Shown here piece by piece: positions 1 to 8,096 of a DNA stretch of 64,000 nt (position 1 is its first letter; every line of letters begins with the position of its first letter). The notes under the pieces were generated by a model that ran no database searches, was not told the origin of the DNA, and saw nothing but the letters and a program-made list of their open reading frames with translations. The translations under genes were made by a program, and so were the position numbers. The DNA comes from Spirochaetales bacterium (lineage in GTDB: Bacteria > Spirochaetota > Spirochaetia > Sphaerochaetales > Sphaerochaetaceae): positions 1-64,000 of the forward strand of contig JAGABZ010000001.1 of assembly GCA_017614375.1 (NCBI GenBank). Direction: 5' to 3'.

Positions 1-2
1 AT

Positions 3-92
3 TGGCTTACATCTTCCAGAGCATTCAAGATGGATTGCTACTTTGACAACAGGGAGGAGATTCTGAAAAAGGCAAGGAGGTCAGTCGCATAG
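3..92 (+). CDS. C-terminal fragment of an unidentified protein (cut by window edge)
   Basis: Frame 3 is open from the window edge to a TAG at 90-92 and encodes about 29 residues ending FDNREEILKKARRSVA. The composition (charged, helical) looks like a real protein tail, but the piece is too short to assign. If real, it converges on the toxin-antitoxin operon, with repeat array A between them. The other two forward frames also stay open for 40-60 bases, so the call is weak. Confidence 0.35.
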   Translation, partial: WLTSSRAFKMDCYFDNREEILKKARRSVA

Positions 93-149
93 ATGATTAT
101 TTCGACCGAAGGTGAATTTACACACTAATTTGGACTTGACCTGAGCCGT

Positions 150-359
150 CCTCGCTGTGAGCATTTTTGATGGAGCGAGGTCGATTTCTGTCCTCGCTCT
201 TTCATTTTTTTCAATTGCGAGGTCAGAATCTGGCCTGGGTTTGCTGGTTTTTGATAAAAGTAGGCCAATTGGTTGGCCACTTTTTTGCGTTTCTTCAGAA
301 AGTAGGCCAAAATTTGGCCTGTTTTGAAAGAAACCTCTCAAAGTAGGCAAAGTCGGTTT
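150..359. repeat. Repeat array A: five imperfect 42-bp units
   Basis: Units start at 150, 192, 234, 276 and 318. CCT opens units 1, 2, 3 and 5, and AGG sits 28 bases later in units 1-4 (27 in unit 5), giving short inverted arms such as CCTCGCT/AGCGAGG (150-156, 174-180) around a T-rich centre. The last unit ends exactly at the stop codon of the XRE remnant. The sequence GGACTTGACC at 132-141 resembles the core of the dispersed 22-bp motif. This fills the gap before the toxin gene; no gene is seen in it. Confidence 0.75.
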
Positions 360-545
360 TCAGTTACTGGTGGAAATCTCGTCGAGGAGGCGGACAATCA
401 GCTGCTTCTTGGCCTCGACGGTATCTGCCACGGCCGACGCTGTGGAGATACTGTTGTCGTAAATCAGCAGATATGAAGGGACGGCAAAGGCACGGGCAAG
501 TTTGTCCAGTGTCTGAAGGGAAGCTATCTTTTGTTTAATCGTGGG
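360..545 (-). pseudogene. Remnant of an XRE-type regulator (C-terminal part only)
   Basis: The minus strand encodes SLQTLDKLARAFAVPSYLL and continues for about 40 residues to a stop at 360. SLQTLDKLARAF is the typical last helix of an XRE/Cro helix-turn-helix domain, with the usual C-terminal tail after it. The first helices are missing, because the upstream part of the frame overlaps the PIN gene out of frame. I read this as the truncated end of an antitoxin-like regulator partly overwritten by the toxin 3' end. A short expressed protein starting further upstream is possible but less likely. Confidence 0.5.
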
Positions 546-937
546 TTCCTGTTGAGCATCCTGCAAAACTCTGCAGGTGAGATAACCAGTGGGTCGGCGG
601 GGTAGTGTTTCAGGTTTCCGGTAATCAGCGGGGCCTTGCAAAAAACTGAGACTTCGTAAAAGGCTCGGTCATCCTCGTCGCCGACGGGGGCGTCCGGGAG
701 CGGGGCGGGTGTGACCGAGATGCCGTCGCGGATAATTGTGTCCAGGAGCATGTTGACCAGCAGGGGAGAAAAGCCGAACTTCGGGCGGTTGAGCACATCG
801 CGGTATTCGGCGATTATCCGGTAGTCGTGGCAGGGGATGATGGTTCCGTTCAGGATCTGCGAAAGGATGAACGAGGCGTTGCCCGCCGGCTTCCAAAGGG
901 CGGAAACAAGAACGTTGGTGTCAATGACCGCAATCAT
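524..937 (-). CDS. PIN-domain ribonuclease toxin (COG1569-like)
   Basis: A 137-residue protein opening MIAVIDTNVLVSALW, the first acidic motif of PIN nucleases (Asp6). A second acidic cluster follows at GDEDDRAFYE near residue 86, then LITGNLKHYP, which is characteristic of the COG1569 branch. PIN toxins cleave RNA using metal held by these acidic residues. Its ATG overlaps the antitoxin stop by 4 bp, so the two are translationally coupled. The last ten residues (NRNPRLNKR) lie over the XRE remnant and look acquired. Toxin identity is well supported; the RNA target is unknown. Confidence 0.85.
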   Translation of the reverse strand: MIAVIDTNVLVSALWKPAGNASFILSQILNGTIIPCHDYRIIAEYRDVLNRPKFGFSPLLVNMLLDTIIRDGISVTPAPLPDAPVGDEDDRAFYEVSVFCKAPLITGNLKHYPADPLVISPAEFCRMLNRNPRLNKR

Positions 938-1227
938 TTCTGCTCACCTGCGCGTCGTTCCCTGCGGGATGCATTGATTTCAGCTTCTATTTCCTCGTCA
1001 GTCATGTAGCCGCCCTCGGCAGCGATGTTGCGCATGGCGTTGAAGGCAATCATGGCCTTTGCCTGGCGCACGGAGCGGAGGACGAGCTCGAAGTCGCTGC
1101 TTGAGATGTCCAGCATGAGCATGGCGGGCTTGCCGTTGTTGGTGATTATTGCCTCACCGCCGGAGCGCACGTAGTCGCAGATGTCCTTTGTCTCGGTGCG
1201 GAGATCTCTGATGGAATAGAAGTTCAT
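934..1227 (-). CDS. Phd/YefM-type antitoxin
   Basis: A 97-residue protein beginning MNFYSIRDLRTETKDICDYVRSGGEAIITNNGKPAML. This is the Phd/YefM pattern: short N-terminal DNA-binding part, then a strand with the NGKP turn. The charged C-terminal half (DEEIEAEINASRRERR) would be the disordered toxin-binding tail. It is the first gene of the pair, which suits an antitoxin that also represses the operon. AGGAGG stands 6 bases before the ATG. An inverted repeat in its promoter is a plausible autoregulatory operator. Confidence 0.8.
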   Translation of the reverse strand: MNFYSIRDLRTETKDICDYVRSGGEAIITNNGKPAMLMLDISSSDFELVLRSVRQAKAMIAFNAMRNIAAEGGYMTDEEIEAEINASRRERRAGEQK

Positions 1228-1247
1228 GGTGGCCTCCTGTTGCCAAT

Positions 1248-1277
1248 AGTGTACACGATTGAGTATACATCCGTCAA
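1248..1277 (-). promoter_or_regulatory. Promoter and operator of the toxin-antitoxin operon
   Basis: Read on the minus strand: TTGACG (1272-1277), 18 bases, TACACT (1248-1253). The spacer carries the imperfect inverted repeat TGTATAC...GTGTACA, including the 8-base palindrome GTGTACAC at 1249-1256. An operator placed between -35 and -10 fits repression by the Phd-like protein. The predicted start leaves a leader of about 14 bases with a strong ribosome site. Confidence 0.6.
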
Positions 1278-1308
1278 TCAGAAGGGGAGGGCTTCATCGG
1301 GGGTGTGT

Positions 1309-1475
1309 CCTTGCTGTGAGCATTTTTGATTGAGCGAGGCCCTTTTGAGGACTACTTCTTTCATTTTTTGCAGGAGCGAGGACGAAAATGGACTGGTTCA
1401 CGCGGTTTTTGACAGAGCGAGGACGAGGATCGGCCTGGTTTTGCGATTTTTGATAAAACCAGGCCAAAGCCCGCG
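1309..1475. repeat. Repeat array B: about four 41-42 bp units
   Basis: Units begin near 1309, 1351, 1393 and 1434, with AGG recurring 27-28 bases into each. Positions 1314-1339 match 155-180 of array A at 25 of 26 bases, in the same orientation. The last unit has a perfect 12-bp inverted repeat, TGGCCTGGTTTT/AAAACCAGGCCA. The array fills most of the divergent gap between the antitoxin and the secreted-protein gene. No gene is seen in it. Confidence 0.7.
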
Positions 1476-1502
1476 GCGTTGGACCGGCGTTTCATGCGAC
1501 CA

Positions 1503-1531
1503 TTTACATTGCGGGGCAAAAAGGGGATAAT
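1503..1531 (+). promoter_or_regulatory. Promoter, probably giving a leaderless mRNA
   Basis: TTTACA (1503-1508), 17 bases, GATAAT (1526-1531), then exactly 6 bases to the ATG at 1538. The predicted first transcribed base is the A of the start codon. Confidence 0.6.
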
Positions 1532-1537
1532 CGGGTT

Positions 1538-4501
1538 ATGTTCAAGCGCGCATTGACGATATTTGTGCTGGTTGTGCTGCTTGCCTGCGCTGCCTTTGGG
1601 CGGTCGGCCACTTATGAGCAGTTTGAGTCCCAGCTTCTTTCATACAAGGCCTATACCGACATCCGCAACAGGGCGCTGGGATTCGATTCGTATATCAGCT
1701 CGTCAATCGCCGAGCTTGAGAAGAAGGTAAGGTTTTACACCAGCCGCGGAGATAACGAGAACCTGGAACTGACCAACCGTGAGCTTGAGGCGGTTGCCCT
1801 GGACAGCATCACTCCGTCGGTTGTGGATTACTGCCTGTCCGTGCTGTATTCCTCGGGGTATACAACCGCAAAGGAAGAAGAGCTCAGGGTTGAGCTGTTC
1901 GAAGCCCTCGGAATAAAGACGGTGGTGAACCTGATTACATCGGTCGGCGACCCGGCTGCCGGGGATCAGAGGTTCGAGTATTACCCGTACGACACTTTCA
2001 CTATTCCGGATACAGTCGGGAGCCGGACGGTTTCGTTCTGGACGGACGATTCCGGCCACAGGTACAGATCCGGGGAAGTCCTGACCCTTGGCTATGAGGA
2101 GATCAATCTCGCCCCTGTTCACCGCAGTCTGGCGGTTTTTCACCCGGGAAGCGGATATGAGGACTCGGTCGTCGAGTACGAGGACGGGAGCATGATTGCC
2201 CTGCCTCAGCTGGAGGGCAGGGGCCTGGATCAGGCGGTTTTCAAAGGCTGGGAGTATCAGGGACAGTTCCTGCTTCCGGGTAATCTGGTGCCCGGAAACG
2301 GTGAATCCATGGAATTCTACGGCGTCTGGGCAAACTATCATGTATCGCTGGTGTCCTTCATAGAGAAGGAGGGCGGCGGCGACGGGCTCGTGCAGATGGG
2401 CGAAACCGGCATCGTCAGAATCAAGGTCGACGGGACAGGCAACTTCAATGACCCGTTGAAGGTGGATGTCTCAGTCCCGGCCGCTCTGGCCGGCTGTCTG
2501 GCCCTCGGGGCGACGGAGAATGAGTATGAGTATCTTGTCAGAATACTCTCCGAAGCCCCTGACGGTGGCGGGCTTTACCTGAATGTAAGGCTGACGGACA
2601 AGGACGGGAACTCCTATCACCGCGAGGTGCAGATTTCGGTCAACCAGGCATCGCTGGACATCGGAATCGGCGCGGTAAGTTACAGCCCCTCAAGAGGAAA
2701 GGTTTACATCGAGGTCGTGAACAACTCCGATTCCAGCGCATTGGTGCTGCCGGAGTTCACGCTGACGAGCGCCGACGGGGGCTTTGAAGTCACTACAAAG
2801 ACCACCAGATATGAAACGATAAACGCCGGCGAGTCGATTTTCGTCGGTTTCAACGTCACCGACCTCGGCGGGACCGGCAGCGGGCTTTTCAAGCTGGATT
2901 ACAGGGACAGGTTCTTCAACAGCGGAACACTTGATGTCACCGTGGAGAGACGCACCGCCACCAGCGGGGCCACCGTCAACGCCGAGGGGCAGATCGAGGA
3001 CGTGGCGTTCAACTCGTACAGGGTCAACCAGACCTCCAGCGACGGGAAAAAGGTCATCCAGGTCGACATGTCCCTGTTCAACAACGGAGAGGCGACCCTC
3101 AGCGGCCTGACCGTCGAGGCTTCCATCGACGGAAAGAACTGGGAGGGCTTTGTCATCTCCGACTTCGAGCCCGGGCTGTACGCAACCTCCAGTGACTGGT
3201 ATGACGATTCTTCCTCGGCAAAGGAAAGCCTGTTCTCATCGGTGTCGTCGCCGATTGACCTGACGCTGACGCCGGAGTTGATTTCTAAATACGCGGAAAT
3301 GGCGGATGACGGTACCGGCACGATGAAGATCCTGCTCCGGGCCACTTCGGCATCTGGCGGAGTCTGGCAGGGGAGCTTCGACATCCCCATCGAGGACTCG
3401 ACGATGGATGTTTCCCTGACGAGCCTGACCGTCACTCCGCTCGGAAACGGGGACGATGTGCTTGAAAGCGGTGAGATGTTCGGTGTTTCCGCAGTGTTCA
3501 GAAACAACGGAAAGAACGACCTGAGTAACATCCAGGTCTCGCTCTCCACCGACGGCACCGCCGTCGTAATTGACTATTCAAAGGCAATCATCTCCTTGCT
3601 GAAGGCAGGGGAAGAGGCCTCGGTTGAATTCGTTGCCAACGGCTCGTACCGCAGCCAGCTGGTCGGCCATGTCGACGAGTATCTGCGCGAGGACACCGAT
3701 GTCACTCTGGTTCTGGAACTTTCCAAGAGCGGAAAGGATGCTGTGACTCTGCAGCAGACGATGAGGGTGTATGCCTGGGAACCGGATGTGACGATCCGTA
3801 CGGTGTACCTCAGCGGAAAGGAGTCCGGAGAGGCCGTCTACGGCGGTGACCGTCTGATGATAAAGCCGGTTCTGGACAATGCTTCCGGAGAAATCCTGCG
3901 CAACCTGACCTGTACTGTGACTTCGGAAAGCCCGTATATAGAGGGTGTGGGAAGCATGACAATAGGAACACTGGCGGTGGCGACCCTGGTGCCCACCGGC
4001 TATTCGGTTCCGGCGCTGACAGTGGCCAGGAACACTCCCGCCGGGACAACGATTCCGCTGACGATGCTCTTTACGGACGAGTTCGGTCGGACCTTCTCCA
4101 AAAACTACGACTTACAGACCGGATACGAATCGTTCAACATCGTTCTGCGCGAGATCTACCTGCTGTCCAAGGGGCGCAAACTCAGCCTGACGGCTTCGCC
4201 GGGCAGCACGGTGTACCTGGGTTTCGACTACGTGAACACGGCAAAGAACGACTCGATAATGATGTATGCCAAACTCGAGGTGGTAGGCGGCACGGCGACA
4301 GTACCCGGCGGAATGTTGGCCCTGGGGTCGATGGAGCACGGCAAGGTTGTGAGTACCTCCGCAAGCGCGACTGCTGCCTCGGCCATGTCGATAAAGATTC
4401 CGTCCTCGGCAAAGGCGGGGGACAGGGTCACGATCCGCCTGACATTGTACTCGCTGGGGACTCCGGTAAAGACCCAGGATATCACCCTGGACATCGTCTG
4501 A
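1538..4501 (+). CDS. Large secreted beta-rich protein with CARDB-like repeats, function unknown
   Basis: A 987-residue protein with an N-terminal signal sequence (MFKRALTIFVLVVLLACAAFG). LLAC could serve as a relaxed spirochaetal lipobox, so it may be a lipoprotein. Behind it are repeated beta-sandwich-like segments carrying the CARDB/COG1361 type pattern, for example LFNNGEATLSGLTVEAS, FRNNGKNDLSNIQVSLS and YVNTAKNDSIMMYAKLE. No catalytic motif is seen. Such proteins are usually surface or periplasmic scaffolds or adhesins; that is inference. It is a single gene with its own promoter, followed by another promoter, so it is probably monocistronic. Confidence 0.8.
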   Translation: MFKRALTIFVLVVLLACAAFGRSATYEQFESQLLSYKAYTDIRNRALGFDSYISSSIAELEKKVRFYTSRGDNENLELTNRELEAVALDSITPSVVDYCLSVLYSSGYTTAKEEELRVELFEALGIKTVVNLITSVGDPAAGDQRFEYYPYDTFTIPDTVGSRTVSFWTDDSGHRYRSGEVLTLGYEEINLAPVHRSLAVFHPGSGYEDSVVEYEDGSMIALPQLEGRGLDQAVFKGWEYQGQFLLPGNLVPGNGESMEFYGVWANYHVSLVSFIEKEGGGDGLVQMGETGIVRIKVDGTGNFNDPLKVDVSVPAALAGCLALGATENEYEYLVRILSEAPDGGGLYLNVRLTDKDGNSYHREVQISVNQASLDIGIGAVSYSPSRGKVYIEVVNNSDSSALVLPEFTLTSADGGFEVTTKTTRYETINAGESIFVGFNVTDLGGTGSGLFKLDYRDRFFNSGTLDVTVERRTATSGATVNAEGQIEDVAFNSYRVNQTSSDGKKVIQVDMSLFNNGEATLSGLTVEASIDGKNWEGFVISDFEPGLYATSSDWYDDSSSAKESLFSSVSSPIDLTLTPELISKYAEMADDGTGTMKILLRATSASGGVWQGSFDIPIEDSTMDVSLTSLTVTPLGNGDDVLESGEMFGVSAVFRNNGKNDLSNIQVSLSTDGTAVVIDYSKAIISLLKAGEEASVEFVANGSYRSQLVGHVDEYLREDTDVTLVLELSKSGKDAVTLQQTMRVYAWEPDVTIRTVYLSGKESGEAVYGGDRLMIKPVLDNASGEILRNLTCTVTSESPYIEGVGSMTIGTLAVATLVPTGYSVPALTVARNTPAGTTIPLTMLFTDEFGRTFSKNYDLQTGYESFNIVLREIYLLSKGRKLSLTASPGSTVYLGFDYVNTAKNDSIMMYAKLEVVGGTATVPGGMLALGSMEHGKVVSTSASATAASAMSIKIPSSAKAGDRVTIRLTLYSLGTPVKTQDITLDIV

Positions 4502-4503
4502 CC

Positions 4504-4532
4504 TTGTTTCTTGGTTTTGTTGACTGTATAAT
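4504..4532 (+). promoter_or_regulatory. Promoter of the DegT-like/nadK/recN operon
   Basis: TTGTTT (4504-4509), 17 bases, TATAAT (4527-4532), then 8 bases to the ATG at 4541. The predicted leader is about two bases and no ribosome site is visible. Confidence 0.6.
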
Positions 4533-4540
4533 TCTCTGAC

Positions 4541-5572
4541 ATGGGTCAGATTGAGTTCTACAAGCCTACCATCACGCGAAAGGACATGGATTCCGTCCTC
4601 CAGACCCTTGTGGACGAACACATCGGTCCGGGGCAGAAGCGCAGGCTGCTTATCGAGCGCCTGTGCGCCTTTTTGTGCCTGCGTGACGGCGTGGCCCTGA
4701 GGGCTGTGCCCGGGGCAATCCGTGAGGCTTTCAGTCTGGCCGGGCTTGAGAGCGGGGCGAAGATAGCCGTTTCCGCCCTGGCTCCGTCGCTGTACGCGAC
4801 GGTGGCCCGGGAAAGCGGGTTTGAGGTGATTGTCTGCGACATCGACCGTGAAAACGGCTGTCTGGGCATAGAGTCCGCCGCCGCGGCCGTAGGTGAGGGT
4901 GCCCGCGCTCTGGTGGTGCATGACCCCTACGGCAGCATCCCTTACGCTCTGGATTACAGGCAGTTCGGCCTGCCGGTAATTGAGGATGTGACCCAGAGCA
5001 TCGGAAGCGTACGTGAGCAGGTCACCGCAGGCAGCGCGGGTGACATAGTGATCTGCGCCATGGAGGAGGACGACCCGGTTTCGGCCGCAGGCGGCGCCTT
5101 TGTGGGTGTAAAGACAAAGGAACTTGCGGACAGGCTCGGGGAGATGGCCGGACCGGAGCGGCACTGGCAGGACCTGCCTGATCTGAACTGCGCCCTGGCT
5201 CTGGTCCAGCTGGACAACCTGCCCGACAGGACGGCCCGCAGGCGGGAGATCTTCGCCGCGTACTGCCAAAGCCTGCAGCAGACCGACCACCGGCTTTTCG
5301 GCATGGCAAGCATTGATTTCGAGCCCAACGGGGCCTATTTTCCCGTTTTGTTGGACAGCCGGCCCTCGGATGTGATCAAGTTCGCCCTGAAATACTCGGT
5401 GCCGGTGGAAATGGCCTTCAGAGATGTCGTCGGTTTTTCCATGACGGAGGATTTCGACCGTCTGCCCGGGGCCATTCCGTATATCCTGCGCGGTGTTCTT
5501 TTCCCGATTTATCCGTTTCTGACCCGTGGCGAGATTGAGAGCGTCTCCAGGGTCATATCGCATCTTCCCTGA
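4541..5572 (+). CDS. DegT/DnrJ/EryC1-like fold-type I protein lacking the PLP lysine
   Basis: A 343-residue protein with the layout of DegT/DnrJ/EryC1/StrS sugar aminotransferases: N-terminal YKPTITRKDMDSVL, the VIEDVTQSIGS segment near residue 147, and a GGAF turn near 184 that normally follows the cofactor lysine by seven residues. Here that position is Asp177 (ICAMEEDDPVSAAGGAF), so a Schiff base with PLP cannot form as usual. It may be a non-catalytic or dehydratase-like relative, or have a structural role. It heads an operon with nadK (gap of 15 bp to the preferred nadK start). Confidence 0.7.
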   Translation: MGQIEFYKPTITRKDMDSVLQTLVDEHIGPGQKRRLLIERLCAFLCLRDGVALRAVPGAIREAFSLAGLESGAKIAVSALAPSLYATVARESGFEVIVCDIDRENGCLGIESAAAAVGEGARALVVHDPYGSIPYALDYRQFGLPVIEDVTQSIGSVREQVTAGSAGDIVICAMEEDDPVSAAGGAFVGVKTKELADRLGEMAGPERHWQDLPDLNCALALVQLDNLPDRTARRREIFAAYCQSLQQTDHRLFGMASIDFEPNGAYFPVLLDSRPSDVIKFALKYSVPVEMAFRDVVGFSMTEDFDRLPGAIPYILRGVLFPIYPFLTRGEIESVSRVISHLP

Positions 5573-5587
5573 CAAATGAGGTACAGC

Positions 5588-6418
5588 ATGACAATCAGGC
5601 GCGTTCTCATAACCTTCAACAACAGACCCGGTTCATCCGAACTGGCCCGGCAGATTCAGGGAGAGCTTTCCCGGTCCGCCGAGGTCGAGTGCGTCAACGT
5701 CCATGACCTGGAAGGGCTCCACAAAGCCGATCTGGCATTCTCCATCGGAGGCGACGGGACGGTGCTCGGCTGCCTGAGGGCGCTGGAGGATTGCGGCAAT
5801 ACACCTGTGATAGCGGTGAGCATGGGAACCGTGGGCTTTATAACAGAAGTTCAGCCTGAAATGTGGAGAGAGGTCTACGACCGCCTGCTCGACGGGACAG
5901 CCGCCCTCAGCCGGCGCCGCCTGCTTGCCTCCGAGGTGAAGCTGCCCGGAGGGGAGTGGGAGCCGTTTGCCGACGCGCTGAACGATATCGTGATTACCAA
6001 CAAGGAACGGACTAAGATCCTCAACCTGGAGATGACCATAGACGGCAGGTATGCCGGCGCCCTGCGTTCCGACGGCGTCATAGTGGCATCTCCGACCGGC
6101 TCGACGGCCTACAGCATGGCCGCCGGCGGCCCGATTCTCGACCCTGAGATGGAGGCGATGGTAATCAGCCCGATCTGCCCGTTCACACTGTCCAACCGCC
6201 CGGTGGTGGTCGGCGGAAACTCGGTGGTGGAGTTCGGAATTCCCAGAAACCAGGGCGCCGAGGTGGCCGCGGACGGTCAGATGTGCCGCTCCCTCGGTTC
6301 TGAGTCCCAGGTCAGGGTAAGCTGCGCCGGTACGGCCCTGCTTGCGGGTCCCGGCGGCAGGAGCTTTATCGAGGTTGTACGCCGTAAGCTCCACTGGGAC
6401 GGGGGCATAAATGCTTGA
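5588..6418 (+). CDS. nadK: NAD kinase
   Basis: A 276-residue enzyme that phosphorylates NAD to NADP in the cytosol. It shows the GGDGT motif (FSIGGDGTVLGCL), the NDIVITN segment and the glycine-rich SPTGSTAYSMAAGGP loop of the family. I prefer the ATG at 5588 because GAGG lies about 6 bases before it; an in-frame ATG at 5576 has no ribosome site. The end overlaps recN by 8 bp. The nadK-recN pair is common in many bacteria, so identity is secure. Confidence 0.93.
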   Translation: MTIRRVLITFNNRPGSSELARQIQGELSRSAEVECVNVHDLEGLHKADLAFSIGGDGTVLGCLRALEDCGNTPVIAVSMGTVGFITEVQPEMWREVYDRLLDGTAALSRRRLLASEVKLPGGEWEPFADALNDIVITNKERTKILNLEMTIDGRYAGALRSDGVIVASPTGSTAYSMAAGGPILDPEMEAMVISPICPFTLSNRPVVVGGNSVVEFGIPRNQGAEVAADGQMCRSLGSESQVRVSCAGTALLAGPGGRSFIEVVRRKLHWDGGINA

Positions 6419-8069
6419 AAGCCTGAGCATCCGCAACTTCGCCCTGATTGACCGGCTGGAAATCGATTTCACCGAAGGATTCAACGTCATTACCGGAGAG
6501 ACCGGCGCGGGAAAATCGATCATCCTCGGCGCCCTGGGCCTGATTCTGGGCAACAACGCCGATTCCTCAGCCGTGCGAACAGGCGAGAGCGAATGCACCG
6601 TCAGCGCGGTGTTCAGCATACCCGACGGCCATCCGGTCAACGCCTTTCTCTCTGAAAGGGGGCTGGAGCCGGAGGAAGGCCTGGTCCATGTCCGCCGCGT
6701 TGTGCGTTCCGGCGGTACCAGAGGCCTGATAAGCGTGCAGGGGCAGAGCGTGTCCAGAAGCGAACTGGCCGAAATCACCGCCGCCTTGATCGACATGCAT
6801 TCCCAGCACGAGCACCAGAGCCTGGTCCACTCCGACCGTCAGAGAAGGATTGTCGACTCATACGCCGGCAATTCCGGTATCCTGACCGGGTACCGCAACG
6901 CGTTCGACAACTGGCGCGCACTTGTGGACAGGCAAAGCGAACTGGCTCAGTCGGTTGAGAAGGCCCTGAGGGAAAAGGACTATCTGGCCTTCACCCTGGC
7001 CGAAATCCGCCGGGTTGACCCGAAGGAGGGCGAGGAAGAGAGTCTGAAGGAGGAAATCACCCTCCTGTCAAACTACGAGTCCCTCTCCGGGAACCTTTTG
7101 CAGGCCCAGGCGGCCCTCTCGGCGGCCAAGGATCAGTTGTTTGACGCCGAGGCTTGTGTCTCGCGGGCGGAAAAGACCGACGCCCAGCTTTTCGAGCTGA
7201 GCCGGAGGACCTCGGTACTGAGAATCGAGGCGGCGGACCTGTACGAGACTCTCCGTGACCGCTTCAACAGCCTGAGTTTTTCGCAGGAGAAGCTGGACAG
7301 GCTTCAGGAGCGGCTGAGCGCCATCCGCCGGCTGAGCAAATACGGAAAGACCATCCCTGAAATCCTCTCCTATGCCGAACGGACTGAAAAGGCCCTTTCC
7401 CAGTGCGAGAACTCCGAAGAGGAACTCAAAAGCATTGAAAAGGAAATCGAGGCCGCGCAATCAGAGGTCGACAGGACGGCAAAGGCCCTGAGCGCCAGCC
7501 GCATAAAGGCCGCAGAGGCCCTTCAGAAAGAGGTAACTTCGGTACTGCGTGAACTGGGCATGCCTTCCGCGCAGTTCACAATCGGGATTTCTCCGGTGGC
7601 CCCGGCGGTCAACGGTGCTGACGAGGTGCGTTTCGTCATAGCTCCCAACAAGGGTGAGGAGCCCAGGGCCTTGTCCCAGATTGCCTCCGGAGGCGAACTG
7701 TCCCGGATAATGCTCGCCATCAAGACGGTGCTGGCCTCGGAGGACGAGGTTCTGACCCAGGTATTTGACGAGGTTGACGCCGGAATCGGCGGGGCGGTGG
7801 CCCAGGCCGTGGCCGGACAGTTGGCCTCATTGGGCAGAAACGTCCAGGTAATCGCGATTACCCATCTGGCCTCGATAGCCTCGGCGGCGCGGACCCAGTT
7901 CGTCGTCTCCAAGTCGGAGACCGGGGGCCGGACCGTAAGCAGCATCGCCAGAGTCGAAGGGGAGGACCGGGTCCGTGAAATCGCACGGATGCTCAGCGGT
8001 GATTCCAGCCGGGTTTCAATCGAACACGCAGGTTCGATGCTCGGGCTGGGAAGCGGTACTGTTGACTAA
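6411..8069 (+). CDS. recN: DNA repair protein RecN
   Basis: A 552-residue SMC-like ATPase of double-strand break repair. The N terminus (MLESLSIRNFALIDRLEIDF) and Walker A (GETGAGKSIILGALG) are typical. Coiled-coil stretches fill roughly residues 150-370, and the C-terminal head has the ABC signature SQIASGGELSRIMLAIK and Walker B TQVFDEVDAGIGG. Length matches the family. It overlaps nadK by 8 bp, so the genes are probably co-transcribed. Confidence 0.95.
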   Translation: MLESLSIRNFALIDRLEIDFTEGFNVITGETGAGKSIILGALGLILGNNADSSAVRTGESECTVSAVFSIPDGHPVNAFLSERGLEPEEGLVHVRRVVRSGGTRGLISVQGQSVSRSELAEITAALIDMHSQHEHQSLVHSDRQRRIVDSYAGNSGILTGYRNAFDNWRALVDRQSELAQSVEKALREKDYLAFTLAEIRRVDPKEGEEESLKEEITLLSNYESLSGNLLQAQAALSAAKDQLFDAEACVSRAEKTDAQLFELSRRTSVLRIEAADLYETLRDRFNSLSFSQEKLDRLQERLSAIRRLSKYGKTIPEILSYAERTEKALSQCENSEEELKSIEKEIEAAQSEVDRTAKALSASRIKAAEALQKEVTSVLRELGMPSAQFTIGISPVAPAVNGADEVRFVIAPNKGEEPRALSQIASGGELSRIMLAIKTVLASEDEVLTQVFDEVDAGIGGAVAQAVAGQLASLGRNVQVIAITHLASIASAARTQFVVSKSETGGRTVSSIARVEGEDRVREIARMLSGDSSRVSIEHAGSMLGLGSGTVD

Positions 8070-8090
8070 TCATCAGTAAATTCCGATAAT
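8062..8090 (+). promoter_or_regulatory. Promoter of the DUF4912-GH57 operon, leaderless type
   Basis: TTGACT (8062-8067), 17 bases, GATAAT (8085-8090), then 6 bases to the ATG at 8097. The -35 begins inside the last codons of recN. No Shine-Dalgarno precedes the ATG. Confidence 0.7.
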
Positions 8091-8096
8091 CCCCGT

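Noticed and set aside
81-350. Antisense frame of 89 codons in array A
   Set aside because: It consists of the 42-bp repeat units; no ribosome site and no domain.
150-359. CRISPR array
   Set aside because: The step of about 42 bp is suggestive, but units are contiguous and degenerate, with no constant repeat alternating with unique spacers and no cas gene nearby.
4112-5575. A 487-codon antisense frame
   Set aside because: Antisense to the end of the secreted-protein gene and the DegT-like gene; low-complexity composition with no recognisable domain and no ribosome site.
5633-6796. A 387-codon antisense frame over nadK and recN
   Set aside because: Both sense genes have all family motifs; the antisense product has none.
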